A stretch of 64,000 nt of DNA from Deinococcus arboris (GTDB lineage Bacteria; Deinococcota; Deinococci; Deinococcales; Deinococcaceae): the NCBI RefSeq assembly GCF_009755355.1, contig NZ_WQLB01000003.1, positions 221,072 through 285,071 on the forward strand, read 5' to 3'. The notes beneath the pieces are model-generated. The model worked only from the letters and a program-made list of their open reading frames with translations. It did not search any database and had not been told where the DNA came from. Positions 10,819 to 21,035 of this stretch are shown here, one piece after another (the stretch's first letter is position 1; each line of letters begins with the position of its first letter). The position numbers and the translations under genes were made by a program.

Positions 10819-10907
10819 GCAGATAGGGCGTGCATGAAGAAACCGCTGGGCTGACCCAACCCGCCAAATGACACACTCATTACATTCACCCTGAGAATAG
10901 AGGTCCG

Positions 10908-12236
10908 ATGCAATCCAATCTGCCTTTTCGGCGCGGCCTTGTGCTGCTGGCGTCCCTATCTATGGTCCTGTCGGCGTGTGGCCGCGCCCCCACCGGGCCG
11001 GCCCTGGCCCCGCTGGCGGCGGCCGGCGAACCTGTCCTCAACGAGGTCTATTTCGACGCACCGGGTACCGATACGGGCACCTTCATCGAACTGAAAGGGC
11101 CTGCGGGCAAGAGCCTGAGCGGCTACAGCCTGGCGGCTTTCGACACAGCGGGCACGCAGTACCGGACCATCACCCTCTCGGGCAACATTCCGGCCAGCGG
11201 GTATTACGTGCTGGCGCAGGACAGCACGGTGCCGGGCCGCACGATGATAGCTGCAGGCGCCGACCTCAACAATGGCAGCGGCAGCCTGCGCCTGCTCAGG
11301 AGCGGCGCCGTGGTGGACGCCCTGGCTTACGGCAGCCCCAGCGCAGGCCGGGGCGAGGGCAGCCCGGCCCCCACCACCGGGGCCGGCAAGGCGCTGGCCC
11401 GCGTGCCGGACGGCCAGGACACCGGGGCGAACAGCGCCGACTTCAAGGTGCAGGCGGCCACGCCCGGCACGGCGAACGGCGGGGGCACCGGGGGCGGCAC
11501 CGGCAAGAAGGTCCTGTTTGACCTCACCAAGGCCGAGGATGCAGGCAACGCCGACTGGCGCATTGACGGGGCCTACAGCGACTATGCGGGCGCCCTGCGG
11601 GGCCTGGGGTACACCGTGGCCTCGGTCACTGGAAGCGCCATCACCTCCACGAATCTCTCCGGCGCTTCGGTGCTGGTCATTCCCGAACCGCAAAATCCCT
11701 TCAGCGACAGCGAACGCGCGGCCATTCAGGCGTTCGTGCAGGGCGGCGGTGGGCTGTTCCTGATTACCGACCACCGCACCAGCGACCGCAACAATAACGG
11801 CTGGGACAGCCCAGAAGTCTTTAACGGGTGGGACGGCAGCACGCCCGCCAGCGTAGGCAGCACCTTTCAGAAGAGCCTGGACACCGACACCCTGTTTGGC
11901 CTGGGCGCGTCGTTCAACTCCAGCTTCAGCGATCCGGTGTACACCGCCACGCCGGCCACCTCGCACCCCATCCTGAACGGGGTGAGCAGCGCGGGCGTCT
12001 ACGTGGGGACCAGCGTAGACGTGCGGGCAGGCACCGCGCTGATGGGTGCAGGCGGCAAAACCTACCTGGCCGTGAACAGCGTCGGCGTGGGGCGGGTCGC
12101 CATGTGGGGCGACAGCAGCACCTTTGGCGACAACACCTACTCCGATGGCAGCACTGGCCAGTACAACAACTGGCCCAACCTGAGCAACGCGGCGCTCGGC
12201 AAGAACGTGGTGCGCTGGCTGGCCGGCGACCTTTAA
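10908..12236 (+). CDS. Lipoprotein with lamin-tail domain and C-terminal amidotransferase-like domain
   Basis: The 442-residue protein has a signal peptide ending LSACG, so Cys is the likely lipidation site. Residues about 40-170 form a lamin-tail domain (VLNEVYFDAPG, FIELKGPAG, SGYSLAAFD, GYYVLAQD). A Gly/Thr linker (GGGTGGGTG) leads to a second domain of about 240 residues with LGYTV, VLVIPEPQNPFSDSE and GGGGLFLITDHR, like the DUF4350/class I amidotransferase-like fold. Lamin-tail domains in bacteria are found on secreted nucleases and surface proteins; no nuclease motif is seen here. The function is unknown, probably surface binding. Confidence 0.85.
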   Translation: MQSNLPFRRGLVLLASLSMVLSACGRAPTGPALAPLAAAGEPVLNEVYFDAPGTDTGTFIELKGPAGKSLSGYSLAAFDTAGTQYRTITLSGNIPASGYYVLAQDSTVPGRTMIAAGADLNNGSGSLRLLRSGAVVDALAYGSPSAGRGEGSPAPTTGAGKALARVPDGQDTGANSADFKVQAATPGTANGGGTGGGTGKKVLFDLTKAEDAGNADWRIDGAYSDYAGALRGLGYTVASVTGSAITSTNLSGASVLVIPEPQNPFSDSERAAIQAFVQGGGGLFLITDHRTSDRNNNGWDSPEVFNGWDGSTPASVGSTFQKSLDTDTLFGLGASFNSSFSDPVYTATPATSHPILNGVSSAGVYVGTSVDVRAGTALMGAGGKTYLAVNSVGVGRVAMWGDSSTFGDNTYSDGSTGQYNNWPNLSNAALGKNVVRWLAGDL

Positions 12237-12319
12237 GAAACCTTAAACTTTCTGGGTGGCCCTCTGTCCTGGGGGTCCGCGTTCTTTTTGAGCGCCCAGA
12301 CGCATGCCACCATGCCGCT

Positions 12320-12362
12320 ATGACTGTGTTCACGATCCTGCCTACCCGTCCGGGTCACCCGC

Positions 12363-12370
<8 letters not shown>
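12320..12370 (+). CDS. Possible 16-codon mini-ORF before the antiporter
   Basis: ATG 12320 to TGA 12370 encodes MTVFTILPTRPGHPHG and overlaps the antiporter ATG (12363) by 8 bases, so it could couple translation. No clear TAnnnT element stands at the expected distance, so the support is weak. Confidence 0.25.
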
Positions 12371-13826
<1,456 letters not shown>

Positions 13827-13850
13827 ATCCTGGGCCTTTTCCCCCTCGCG

Positions 13851-13992
13851 TATCATACGGATTCCGTCTATTCCGCCGACAAATCGCAAAAGAGCCGATT
13901 TGTCGGCTCCACGCCCGGAACCCGTTTCGCTCCTGCTCGCTCCGCTCGGATTGAACCGCTTTTGCAAGCGTTTCAATCGGAACCTGTATCAG
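13851..13992. repeat. Intergenic repeat copy B, about 142 bp, two hairpins
   Basis: The element contains a 12-bp inverted repeat (GCCGACAAATCG / CGATTTGTCGGC) and a second hairpin (GATTGAA..CGCTT / AAGCG..TTCAATC). Its ends, ATACGGATTCCG and CGGAACCTGTAT, are roughly inverted. It shares ordered blocks with copy A at 2976-3120. Its right end supplies the stop codon of the neighbouring minus-strand gene. Confidence 0.7.
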
Positions 13993-14426
13993 TCACAGTT
14001 CTCGTGAATCAGAATGCCTGGGCCGTAAGCGGTCAGCACTGGCATCCAGGCTTCGGTCAGCTCATCCAGGCGGGTTCGGTCGAAGGCCAGGAATGCCCGC
14101 TCATCGCTAGCCCTGGTGGTGCGCCAGAGCGGAATCTGGGCCACGATGTCGGAGAGGTCATTTAAATCTTTTTCCGTCCACCCGTTGAAGGGCGTACCCG
14201 GATAAGGCGGATTGCCGTGGTAGCGCCCAAACATTCGCACCAGCGCCTGCACATGCTGAGGAGTGAAGACCGGGACAGCGAAGCCCTCAACGCTTCGTGC
14301 CTCATTGGCATGACCACCGACCTGACTGGCGTACGTCACGCCTGTCGGCGCCTGCACCACAACGGCGGCGCCAGAACCCTCAGCGCCGTCTGGGTCAAGA
14401 AAGATATAGGCCAGTTCGTTCTTCAC
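13989..14426 (-). CDS. Hypothetical protein, possibly DUF6210-like
   Basis: The 145-residue soluble protein starts at GTG 14426 and has no signal peptide. Features visible are an N-terminal AYIFLDPDG strand, [10 protein letters not shown], a [16 protein letters not shown] helix and an acidic C-terminal helix. The pattern of a [16 protein letters not shown] segment recalls the small DUF6210 family, but I recall this only loosely. It stands alone between the antiporter and glyA. Its last three bases lie within intergenic repeat copy B, so the original C-terminus may have been longer. Confidence 0.6.
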   Translation of the reverse strand: MKNELAYIFLDPDGAEGSGAAVVVQAPTGVTYASQVGGHANEARSVEGFAVPVFTPQHVQALVRMFGRYHGNPPYPGTPFNGWTEKDLNDLSDIVAQIPLWRTTRASDERAFLAFDRTRLDELTEAWMPVLTAYGPGILIHENCD

Positions 14427-14525
14427 GCTCAGTCATGCTGTCCAGGCAGTTCTGCTTTTTCAATCCGCCCCCGCCCACGTCTGCCCTGCAAAGACACGCC
14501 GCCCGGCCCGCACATGCGGCGGTGT

Positions 14526-14531
14526 TACCGT
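14526..14531 (+). promoter_or_regulatory. -10 element TACCGT for glyA
   Basis: TACCGT lies 6 bases before ATG 14538. With a leaderless mRNA there is no room for a glycine riboswitch in front of this gene. Confidence 0.5.
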
Positions 14532-14537
14532 GACCCT

Positions 14538-15767
<1,230 letters not shown>

Positions 15768-15784
15768 GCGGCGCCGACTAGAGA

Positions 15785-15812
15785 GGGGGTGGGGTCTCAG
15801 GGCCCCGCCCCC
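15785..15812 (+). terminator. Intrinsic terminator of glyA
   Basis: GGGGGTGGGG pairs with CCCCGCCCCC (one G-U pair) and is followed by TTTTTG at 15813. Confidence 0.85.
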
Positions 15813-15854
15813 TTTTTGTGAAGTTTTCTTCAATGTGTCATAGTGAACAGCACC

Positions 15855-16934
15855 ATGACTGCGGCCGACGTCACCGGCGACTTCGCGGAGCTGACCTTAC
15901 GGCTCACGCGGTTGGGGCTGACGGCGCCGGACCTGGGCAGCGCCATGCAGCCGGTGCTGGACGCCCTGGTCACGCACACTGGCGCCCAGGGGGCCGGTTA
16001 CTACCAGTGGTGGGCGCCGGACAACGTGTACCGCGCCCGCACCGCCAGTGGCCGCCTGCCACCGGGCCTGCACCCACGGGGGCTGTCGCCGCAGTTGCCG
16101 CTGCTGGGCGCCCTGCGGCGCTCGCCCGAACCTGTCTTTATTTCCGACGTGCGCAGTCACCCGGCGGCGCGCACCTTCGCTTTTCCCGGCGTGTGCTCGC
16201 TGATTGCCGCGCCCATTCATGACCGGAGCGGGGGGCTGATCGGCGCGCTGCTGCTGCTGGCCTCTACCCCGCAACACTGGCGCCCCCCCGAGCAGGCGCT
16301 GGTGCGCAGCGTCACGGGCGTCATGGCCCTGCTGGCGGCCCGCTTGGACGCCGAAGAACGCGAGCGCGAAGCCCATGAACACGCCCTGCGGGCCCTGGGC
16401 CTGTGCCTAGAAGCCCGCAGCGCCGAGACCCACGGCCACACCGACCGCGTGACCCGCCTGGCTGTAGAAGTGGGTCAGGCGCTATCCCTGGCCGAGGGCG
16501 ACCTGTGCGCCCTGCGCTGGGGCGCCTACCTGCATGACATCGGCAAGCTGAGCCTGCCCGACGAGATCCTGCACTGCCCCGGCCCCCTGACCGGTGACAT
16601 GCGCGACCGCATGCGCACCCATGTAGAAGAAGGCGTCAATCTGGCCCGGCAGCTGCCCTTCCTCCCCGGCGAGGCCCTGAATGTCATTGCGGCGCACCAT
16701 GAACGCTGGGACGGCACCGGCTACCCCCAGGGCGTGCGCGGCGAGGCGATTCCGCTGACGGCGCGCATTTTTGCCGTATGCGACGTGTTTGACGCCCTGA
16801 CCAGCGCGCGCACCTACAAGGCTGCCTGGACCGCCAACGACGCCCTGAACTTTGTGCAGGCCGCCAGTGGCACCCACTTTGACCCGCATGTGGTCCGCGC
16901 CCTGACCGGCGTCCTGCACCGTGTCCAGGCTTAA
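15855..16934 (+). CDS. GAF domain / HD-GYP domain phosphohydrolase
   Basis: From ATG 15855 the product is 359 residues; an in-frame GTG at 15843 would add four. Residues about 10-170 form a GAF sensor domain. After a short helix, residues about 180-350 form an HD-GYP domain with AETHGHTDRV, YLHDIGKL and HHERWDGTGYP. HD-GYP enzymes usually degrade cyclic di-GMP; the exact GYP motif here supports an active enzyme. The GAF domain may bind a small ligand. The gene appears monocistronic. Confidence 0.92.
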   Translation: MTAADVTGDFAELTLRLTRLGLTAPDLGSAMQPVLDALVTHTGAQGAGYYQWWAPDNVYRARTASGRLPPGLHPRGLSPQLPLLGALRRSPEPVFISDVRSHPAARTFAFPGVCSLIAAPIHDRSGGLIGALLLLASTPQHWRPPEQALVRSVTGVMALLAARLDAEEREREAHEHALRALGLCLEARSAETHGHTDRVTRLAVEVGQALSLAEGDLCALRWGAYLHDIGKLSLPDEILHCPGPLTGDMRDRMRTHVEEGVNLARQLPFLPGEALNVIAAHHERWDGTGYPQGVRGEAIPLTARIFAVCDVFDALTSARTYKAAWTANDALNFVQAASGTHFDPHVVRALTGVLHRVQA

Positions 16935-17013
16935 AGAGCCTGACCACACACCCCCAGGAAGGGCTGGAGAGGATGTTCTTTGCCGCTCTGCGGGCTCGGC
17001 ACGGGGAGAACTT

Positions 17014-17047
17014 CGCCTTCTCTCCCGGTCGCCTCGCAGAGAAGGCG
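17014..17047. repeat. 10-bp inverted repeat (hairpin) between genes
   Basis: CGCCTTCTCT (17014-17023) and AGAGAAGGCG (17038-17047) are perfect complements with a 14-base loop. It may end transcription of the HD-GYP gene, although no T-run follows. The rest of the 16935-17146 gap shows nothing else. Confidence 0.5.
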
Positions 17048-17133
17048 GCGCCTGCCTGGCCGCACCCCCGCTTTTCCCACTCCCCACAACCCACTTCCCC
17101 CCTCCAAGTCACAGACGCGTCACCCGGCCCGCC

Positions 17134-17139
17134 TATACT
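17134..17139 (+). promoter_or_regulatory. -10 element TATACT for the substrate-binding protein gene
   Basis: TATACT lies 7 bases before ATG 17147, which settles this start over longer in-frame alternatives from 16973. Confidence 0.6.
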
Positions 17140-17146
17140 CGCCCTC

Positions 17147-18094
17147 ATGAAACGCGCCGCCTTCCTGCTGCTGGGCCTGCTGGCCACCACCGCCGCCGCG
17201 CAGCGCACGGTGACCATTGGCCTGGGCTACAACCCTGACGTACAGTTCACGCCCTTTTACGTGGCCGACAAGCTGGGCTATTTCGGCGCCGAGGGCCTGA
17301 AGGTCACCTACCAGCACGGGTACGTCTCGCAGCTGCTGCCCCTGCTGCTCCAGGGCAAACTGGATTTCGTGGTGGGCGACCCCGAGGACGCCATTTTTGC
17401 GCGCAACCAGGGCGCCGACGTGCGGTACATCATGACCATGTACCAGAAGAATCCGGTCACCGTCTTCAGCCTCTCGCCGCTGAACAGCGCCGCCGACCTG
17501 AAGGGCAAGGCCGTGGGGCTGCCTGGGCCTTTTGGCAGCTCGTACCACGCGCTTCAGGCCCTCCTTGACAGTGCCAATCTGACCGAAGGCCGGGACGTGC
17601 GCCTGGCCAACATTGGCTTTACGCAGGTGGACGCCGTGCGCGCTGGGCGGGTAGACGCGGCGGTGGGCTACGCCAACAACGACGTGTTGCAACTGGCCCG
17701 CACCAGCGGCAAGCGCGTGTATACCCTGGATATTTCGGGGGCCTACCCGATGGTCGGTGTGGGGCTGATGGGCAGCGGCAAGAGCCTGCAAGGCGACCTG
17801 GCCAAAAAGGTGGTGCGCGCCGCCCAGCGCGGCCTGAAGTTCACGGTGGCGGACCCTGCGCGCGCCTTCAAACTGGCCCAGCCTGTGTTTGGTGCCAGCG
17901 GCAGCCTGGACGTGCTGCGGGCCAGCACGCCGCTGATGACCGGGCCGTATACCCAGACGGCGGGCCTGGGCGCCATGAATCCGGCCGCCTGGACCAAGGC
18001 GGTGGCGGCGCTGGTCAAGCAGGGCAAACTGCCAGCGGGGGCAAAGGCCAGCGACTACTACACCAACGCCTTTATCAGCAAAACGCTGAAATAA
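17147..18094 (+). CDS. ABC transporter substrate-binding protein, NMT1/THI5-like
   Basis: The 315-residue protein has a signal peptide (about residues 1-20, ending ATTAAAQ) and a periplasmic binding fold of the NMT1/THI5 type: GYNPDVQFTPFYVADKLGYF, then LDFVVGDPEDAIFAR and LKGKAVGLPGPFGSSY. Relatives deliver pyrimidine precursors of thiamine (ThiY), riboflavin (RibY), or sulfonates and nitrate. The N-terminal pattern fits ThiY/RibY best, but the ligand is not certain. No permease or ATPase gene is adjacent, so its partners lie elsewhere or the gene is an orphan. Confidence 0.85.
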   Translation: MKRAAFLLLGLLATTAAAQRTVTIGLGYNPDVQFTPFYVADKLGYFGAEGLKVTYQHGYVSQLLPLLLQGKLDFVVGDPEDAIFARNQGADVRYIMTMYQKNPVTVFSLSPLNSAADLKGKAVGLPGPFGSSYHALQALLDSANLTEGRDVRLANIGFTQVDAVRAGRVDAAVGYANNDVLQLARTSGKRVYTLDISGAYPMVGVGLMGSGKSLQGDLAKKVVRAAQRGLKFTVADPARAFKLAQPVFGASGSLDVLRASTPLMTGPYTQTAGLGAMNPAAWTKAVAALVKQGKLPAGAKASDYYTNAFISKTLK

Positions 18095-18237
18095 GTGCCT
18101 TGTTCGGAGGCCGCGTCCTGCTGGGCGCGGCTTCTGTTTGGCTGTTCTGGCCGCACCTGCCCGGTCCACTGCGGGGCAAACAACCACCTCAAGTTCGTTG
18201 GCGCCCCCGCCCATTCCAAAGACTCACCGCGTTCGCT

Positions 18238-18284
18238 CCAGAGCGGGTGGGTGAGTGGTCTTCACCCACTCTGGGGTCCGTTTT
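18238..18284 (+). terminator. Probable terminator after the substrate-binding protein gene
   Basis: CCAGAG / CTCTGG enclose an inner TGGGTGA / TCACCCA stem with a small bulge; GGTCCGTTTTG follows. The T-run is a few bases away from the stem. Confidence 0.5.
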
Positions 18285-18300
18285 GACATCGGCCAGGCGT

Positions 18301-18320
18301 GCTAGGCGTGATGGCCTAGC
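18301..18320. promoter_or_regulatory. Inverted repeat upstream of the RIO kinase promoter
   Basis: GCTAGGC and GCCTAGC are separated by 6 bases and lie just before the candidate promoter at 18334-18363. It could be an operator; no regulator is known. Confidence 0.3.
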
Positions 18321-18333
18321 TGCCCAGTTCTTC

Positions 18334-18363
18334 GTGACAGGGGCCGCTTTTGCCTGCTACGCT
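18334..18363 (+). promoter_or_regulatory. Candidate promoter for the RIO kinase unit
   Basis: GTGACA (18334-18339) and TACGCT (18358-18363) are 18 bases apart. Unlike most units here, the transcript would have a leader with a Shine-Dalgarno (AAAGGAGGTG) before the next small ORF. Confidence 0.45.
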
Positions 18364-18392
18364 ACCGCCATCACCGAAAGGAGGTGCTGCCT

Positions 18393-18515
18393 ATGACCAA
18401 CATCACTGACATCAAGACCGCCCGCGCACACGGAGTCTTTGTTCCTGCCAACAGGAGTGATTTTGAACAACCACGTCTGGCCACCTCTGCCTTCGGGCGG
18501 CCCACACGACCATAA
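18393..18515 (+). CDS. Small ORF, 40 residues, unknown
   Basis: ATG 18393 is preceded by AAAGGAGGTG, one of the best Shine-Dalgarno sequences in the window. The peptide starts MTNITDIKTARAHGVFVPAN and ends GRPTRP; it resembles nothing I know. It lies directly before the RIO kinase gene and may be a real small protein or a translated leader. Confidence 0.45.
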   Translation: MTNITDIKTARAHGVFVPANRSDFEQPRLATSAFGRPTRP

Positions 18516-18534
18516 CCGCAGCAGGCGCCCATGA
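18463..18534 (+). CDS. Possible 23-residue mini-ORF coupled to the RIO kinase
   Basis: TTG 18463 follows AGGAG by 5 bases. The frame ends in TGA 18532-18534, overlapping the kinase ATG 18531 as ATGA. It overlaps the 40-residue ORF in another frame. The rare start and the overlap make it only a candidate for translational coupling. Confidence 0.3.
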   Translation: MNNHVWPPLPSGGPHDHNRSRRP

Positions 18535-19415
18535 GCGCCCAGTGGCACCACGCCTCAGAAGACTTCTGGGATGACCACCCTGAAGCCCCGCGCCGCCGGA
18601 GCAAAAAGAAGCCGCTCGGGCGCCGCCAACTGGCCCACCTGACCAGCACCGACGACATCGACGTTCAGGACGACATCATTCGCCGCCTGCAAGACCTCGG
18701 GCACATCACCGAAGTCGTTGCCGAGCTCAAGAGCGGTAAGGAAGCCACAGCCTACGTGGCGCGTGGTCCCAGAGGCAGCGTTCTCCTGAAGCTCTACCGC
18801 GACCTCGAAGCCCGCTCATTCAAGGACGACAGCGTATACCGCGCGGGCCAGGTAATTCTGGACGTGCGCGCCAAGCGGGCCATGGAAGGCCGCACCCGCA
18901 AGGGTCTGGAGATGCTCCAGCACGACTGGGTCAACGCTGAATACGCCCGTCTATGGCAACTGTGGCAGGCTGGTCTGCCCGTCCCCGAACCCCTGGTGGG
19001 GCCTCATCCCTACGACTACGCCCAGACCGTTCCCGCCGTCCTGATGCGCCTCGTGGGCACCGAAGACGACGTCGCCCCGCGCCTGAGTGACGCCCCGCTG
19101 ACCCCCGAACAGGCCCAGAGCGCCTGGCGGCAGAGTGTTCAGGGCATGGCCGATCTGCTGCGGCTGGGTTACGCGCATGGCGATTACAGCACCTACAACC
19201 TTCTCTGGTGGGAGGACACCGTGACCATCATCGACTTTCCGCAACTGACCACGCGCCAGAATCCGCACTTCCGCGACCTGCTGGCCAGAGACGCCCAGAG
19301 CCTCGTCACCAGCTTCCGCAAACACGGCATTCAGGCCGACGCCGACGCAACGCTCCGCGAGGTGCAGCGCCGCGCCCTGGGCCCAGCCCCCACCCCCCGC
19401 TTGCTGCTGCCGTGA
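18531..19415 (+). CDS. RIO-family serine/threonine kinase
   Basis: The 294-residue protein carries a RIO kinase domain. The nucleotide loop region is SGKEATAYVA (about residues 66-75). The catalytic loop is AHGDYSTYNLLW, with the usual Asp, and the metal-binding Asp is in TIIDFPQ. The N-terminal 40 residues are basic (RRRSKKKPLGRR). RIO kinases in archaea and eukaryotes help mature small ribosomal subunits; bacterial members are less known. No Shine-Dalgarno sits before the ATG, so translation may be coupled to the upstream mini-ORFs. Confidence 0.9.
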   Translation: MSAQWHHASEDFWDDHPEAPRRRSKKKPLGRRQLAHLTSTDDIDVQDDIIRRLQDLGHITEVVAELKSGKEATAYVARGPRGSVLLKLYRDLEARSFKDDSVYRAGQVILDVRAKRAMEGRTRKGLEMLQHDWVNAEYARLWQLWQAGLPVPEPLVGPHPYDYAQTVPAVLMRLVGTEDDVAPRLSDAPLTPEQAQSAWRQSVQGMADLLRLGYAHGDYSTYNLLWWEDTVTIIDFPQLTTRQNPHFRDLLARDAQSLVTSFRKHGIQADADATLREVQRRALGPAPTPRLLLP

Positions 19416-19426
19416 CCAGCACCTCC

Positions 19427-19459
19427 CGCCGGGCACCCCAGAGATGGCGGTGCCCGGCG
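19427..19459. terminator. Hairpin between convergent RIO kinase and GH32 genes
   Basis: CGCCGGGCACC and GGTGCCCGGCG form an 11-bp perfect stem with an 11-base loop, 12 bases after the kinase stop. There is no long T-run on either strand. Confidence 0.55.
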
Positions 19460-19550
19460 TGTTCTGTGGTTGCTGTTTAGAACGCCTGGCACCCGGTAGG
19501 CTCCTGCCAGCTCTACTCAGAGCCACCTGCCAGTCTCGGCGTCCGTGTTC

Positions 19551-20915
19551 CTAGGCCGGCAGGGTGGCCCGGAGCCGCCACACCTGCCCCCAGGCACCCC
19601 GGAGCGTCAGGCGCGTGATGGGCTGGGCCGGCAGCAGCAGACTGGTGAAACTCACCTGACCGCCCGCCGCAAACACCTCCAGCGAGCAGGTGTCGAGCAT
19701 GACCCGCACCTCCTCCTCTGCCCCGGCAGGCAGCGGGGCCATAAAGGTGCCAGCAAAGCCGGCCAGCCCAGCGGGGGCCGGCCGGGTCAGGCGCAAGTGA
19801 CCGGCCCGAACACTCAGGGTCGCTTCCTGGCCCGCGTCGGACCCGAAGTGCACCTCGGCGCCCTCGGGCAGGGTCAGCGCCAGGTCGAGGGCCTGCCCGG
19901 CAGAGAAGGAGAACGTCTGCCCGCTGTCCAGGCGCTGGCCCTGGTCACGCAGGGCTGTCAATTCCCGCAGAGGCTGCTGGGTCAGCGCCCACTGCCCGGC
20001 GCTGCGCACCAACCCCAGCTCTCGCGGCAGGGTCAGGGCGCCGCGCCAGGGGTGGGTGGGCAGGTCGTTGGCGTAATCCCAGGCGTTCATCCAGGCCAGC
20101 CAGACCGCGCGCGCTGGCCCCTGCGGCAGGTCGCTGTAGGTGATGGCCGCGTAGAAATCCTTGCCCCAGTCGGCCCAGCGCGCCGGCTGCGAGGGCGTGA
20201 ACACCGCGCCGTCAAAGGTGCCGACCCAGTACTGCGCGCCTGTGCCGCCCTGTGGGCCACCGGCAAACACGTCCACTTTCATGACCCAGAGGAGGTCGCC
20301 GTCCTCACCAGGCAAGGCGAACAGGTCCGGCACTTCCCAGATGCCGGCCACCGCGCCGGCCGGGCCAAACAGGCTGAGGCGTGTCCAGCGGCGCAAGTCA
20401 GGCGAGCCGTACACGCCAATCTGGCGCTCGTTAGGGTGGGCGACCACACTGATCCACTGCGCGGTGGCGGCGTGCCAGAAGGTCTTGGGGTCACGGAAAT
20501 CTTGTTTGTGTTCGTCCAGCACCGCTGCCGGCCCCACGAAGGCCCAGTGCGCCCCACCGTCGCGGCTGAGCGCCAGATACTGCGCCTGATGGTGGTCGCC
20601 GTTCCCCGTGTACATGGCCACCACCGGCGGGTGCGGGTCGCCGGGCTGGCCCAGCCCACTGGTGTTGTGCCTGTCCACCACCGCACTGCCTGAATACACG
20701 TCGTGCCCTTGGCGCCAGGGCAGGGCGACCTCATGCTCTTGCCAGTGCAGCAGGTCCGGGCTGGTGGCGTGGCCCCAGCTGAGATAGCCGTGATGGTTGG
20801 CGCGGGGATTGTGCTGGTAAAAGAGGTGGTAGCGCCCGCCCGCGTACACCAGACCGTTGGGGTCGTTCAGCCAGTGCTGCCGGGCGGTGAAGTGCAGAGC
20901 GGGGCGCAGAACCAT
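19551..20915 (-). CDS. Glycoside hydrolase family 32 (fructosidase/sucrose hydrolase)
   Basis: The 454-residue protein has a five-bladed beta-propeller and a C-terminal beta-sandwich. The nucleophile Asp18 is in HWLNDPNG, the RDP motif is in QDFRDPKTFWH, and the acid/base Glu is in GIWEVPDLF. The last motif is usually E-C-P; here Cys is Val, which is unusual for sucrose hydrolases. No signal peptide is seen, so it should act in the cytosol on sucrose, sucrose-6-phosphate or short fructans. No sugar transporter or PTS gene is near. Confidence 0.92.
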   Translation of the reverse strand: MVLRPALHFTARQHWLNDPNGLVYAGGRYHLFYQHNPRANHHGYLSWGHATSPDLLHWQEHEVALPWRQGHDVYSGSAVVDRHNTSGLGQPGDPHPPVVAMYTGNGDHHQAQYLALSRDGGAHWAFVGPAAVLDEHKQDFRDPKTFWHAATAQWISVVAHPNERQIGVYGSPDLRRWTRLSLFGPAGAVAGIWEVPDLFALPGEDGDLLWVMKVDVFAGGPQGGTGAQYWVGTFDGAVFTPSQPARWADWGKDFYAAITYSDLPQGPARAVWLAWMNAWDYANDLPTHPWRGALTLPRELGLVRSAGQWALTQQPLRELTALRDQGQRLDSGQTFSFSAGQALDLALTLPEGAEVHFGSDAGQEATLSVRAGHLRLTRPAPAGLAGFAGTFMAPLPAGAEEEVRVMLDTCSLEVFAAGGQVSFTSLLLPAQPITRLTLRGAWGQVWRLRATLPA

Positions 20916-20948
20916 GCCCTACTGTGCCGCGCCCCCGATACTGGGCGC

Positions 20949-21035
20949 ATGCCCCGCCCTCTGAAGTTCCTGCTCATGCTGCTGCCGTTTGTGCTGGGCA
21001 GCAGCGCCGCCCGCCGGACGCCCCGTGACCGCTAA
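20949..21035 (+). CDS. Mini-ORF of 28 residues overlapping the CitE-like gene
   Basis: ATG 20949 lies 6 bases after GATACT, a near-consensus leaderless -10. The peptide starts with basic residues, a hydrophobic run (FLLMLLPFVLG) and a short basic tail, like a bare signal sequence. Its TAA overlaps the CitE-like GTG by 11 bases. It may couple translation of the next gene. Confidence 0.35.
   Translation: MPRPLKFLLMLLPFVLGSSAARRTPRDR

Noticed and set aside
10673..10907. T-box riboswitch before pheS
   Set aside because: No T-box sequence or specifier stem is seen; the leader instead has a short ORF with Phe codons and a terminator.
14427..14537. Glycine riboswitch before glyA
   Set aside because: The -10 element is 6 bases before the ATG, leaving no leader for a riboswitch.
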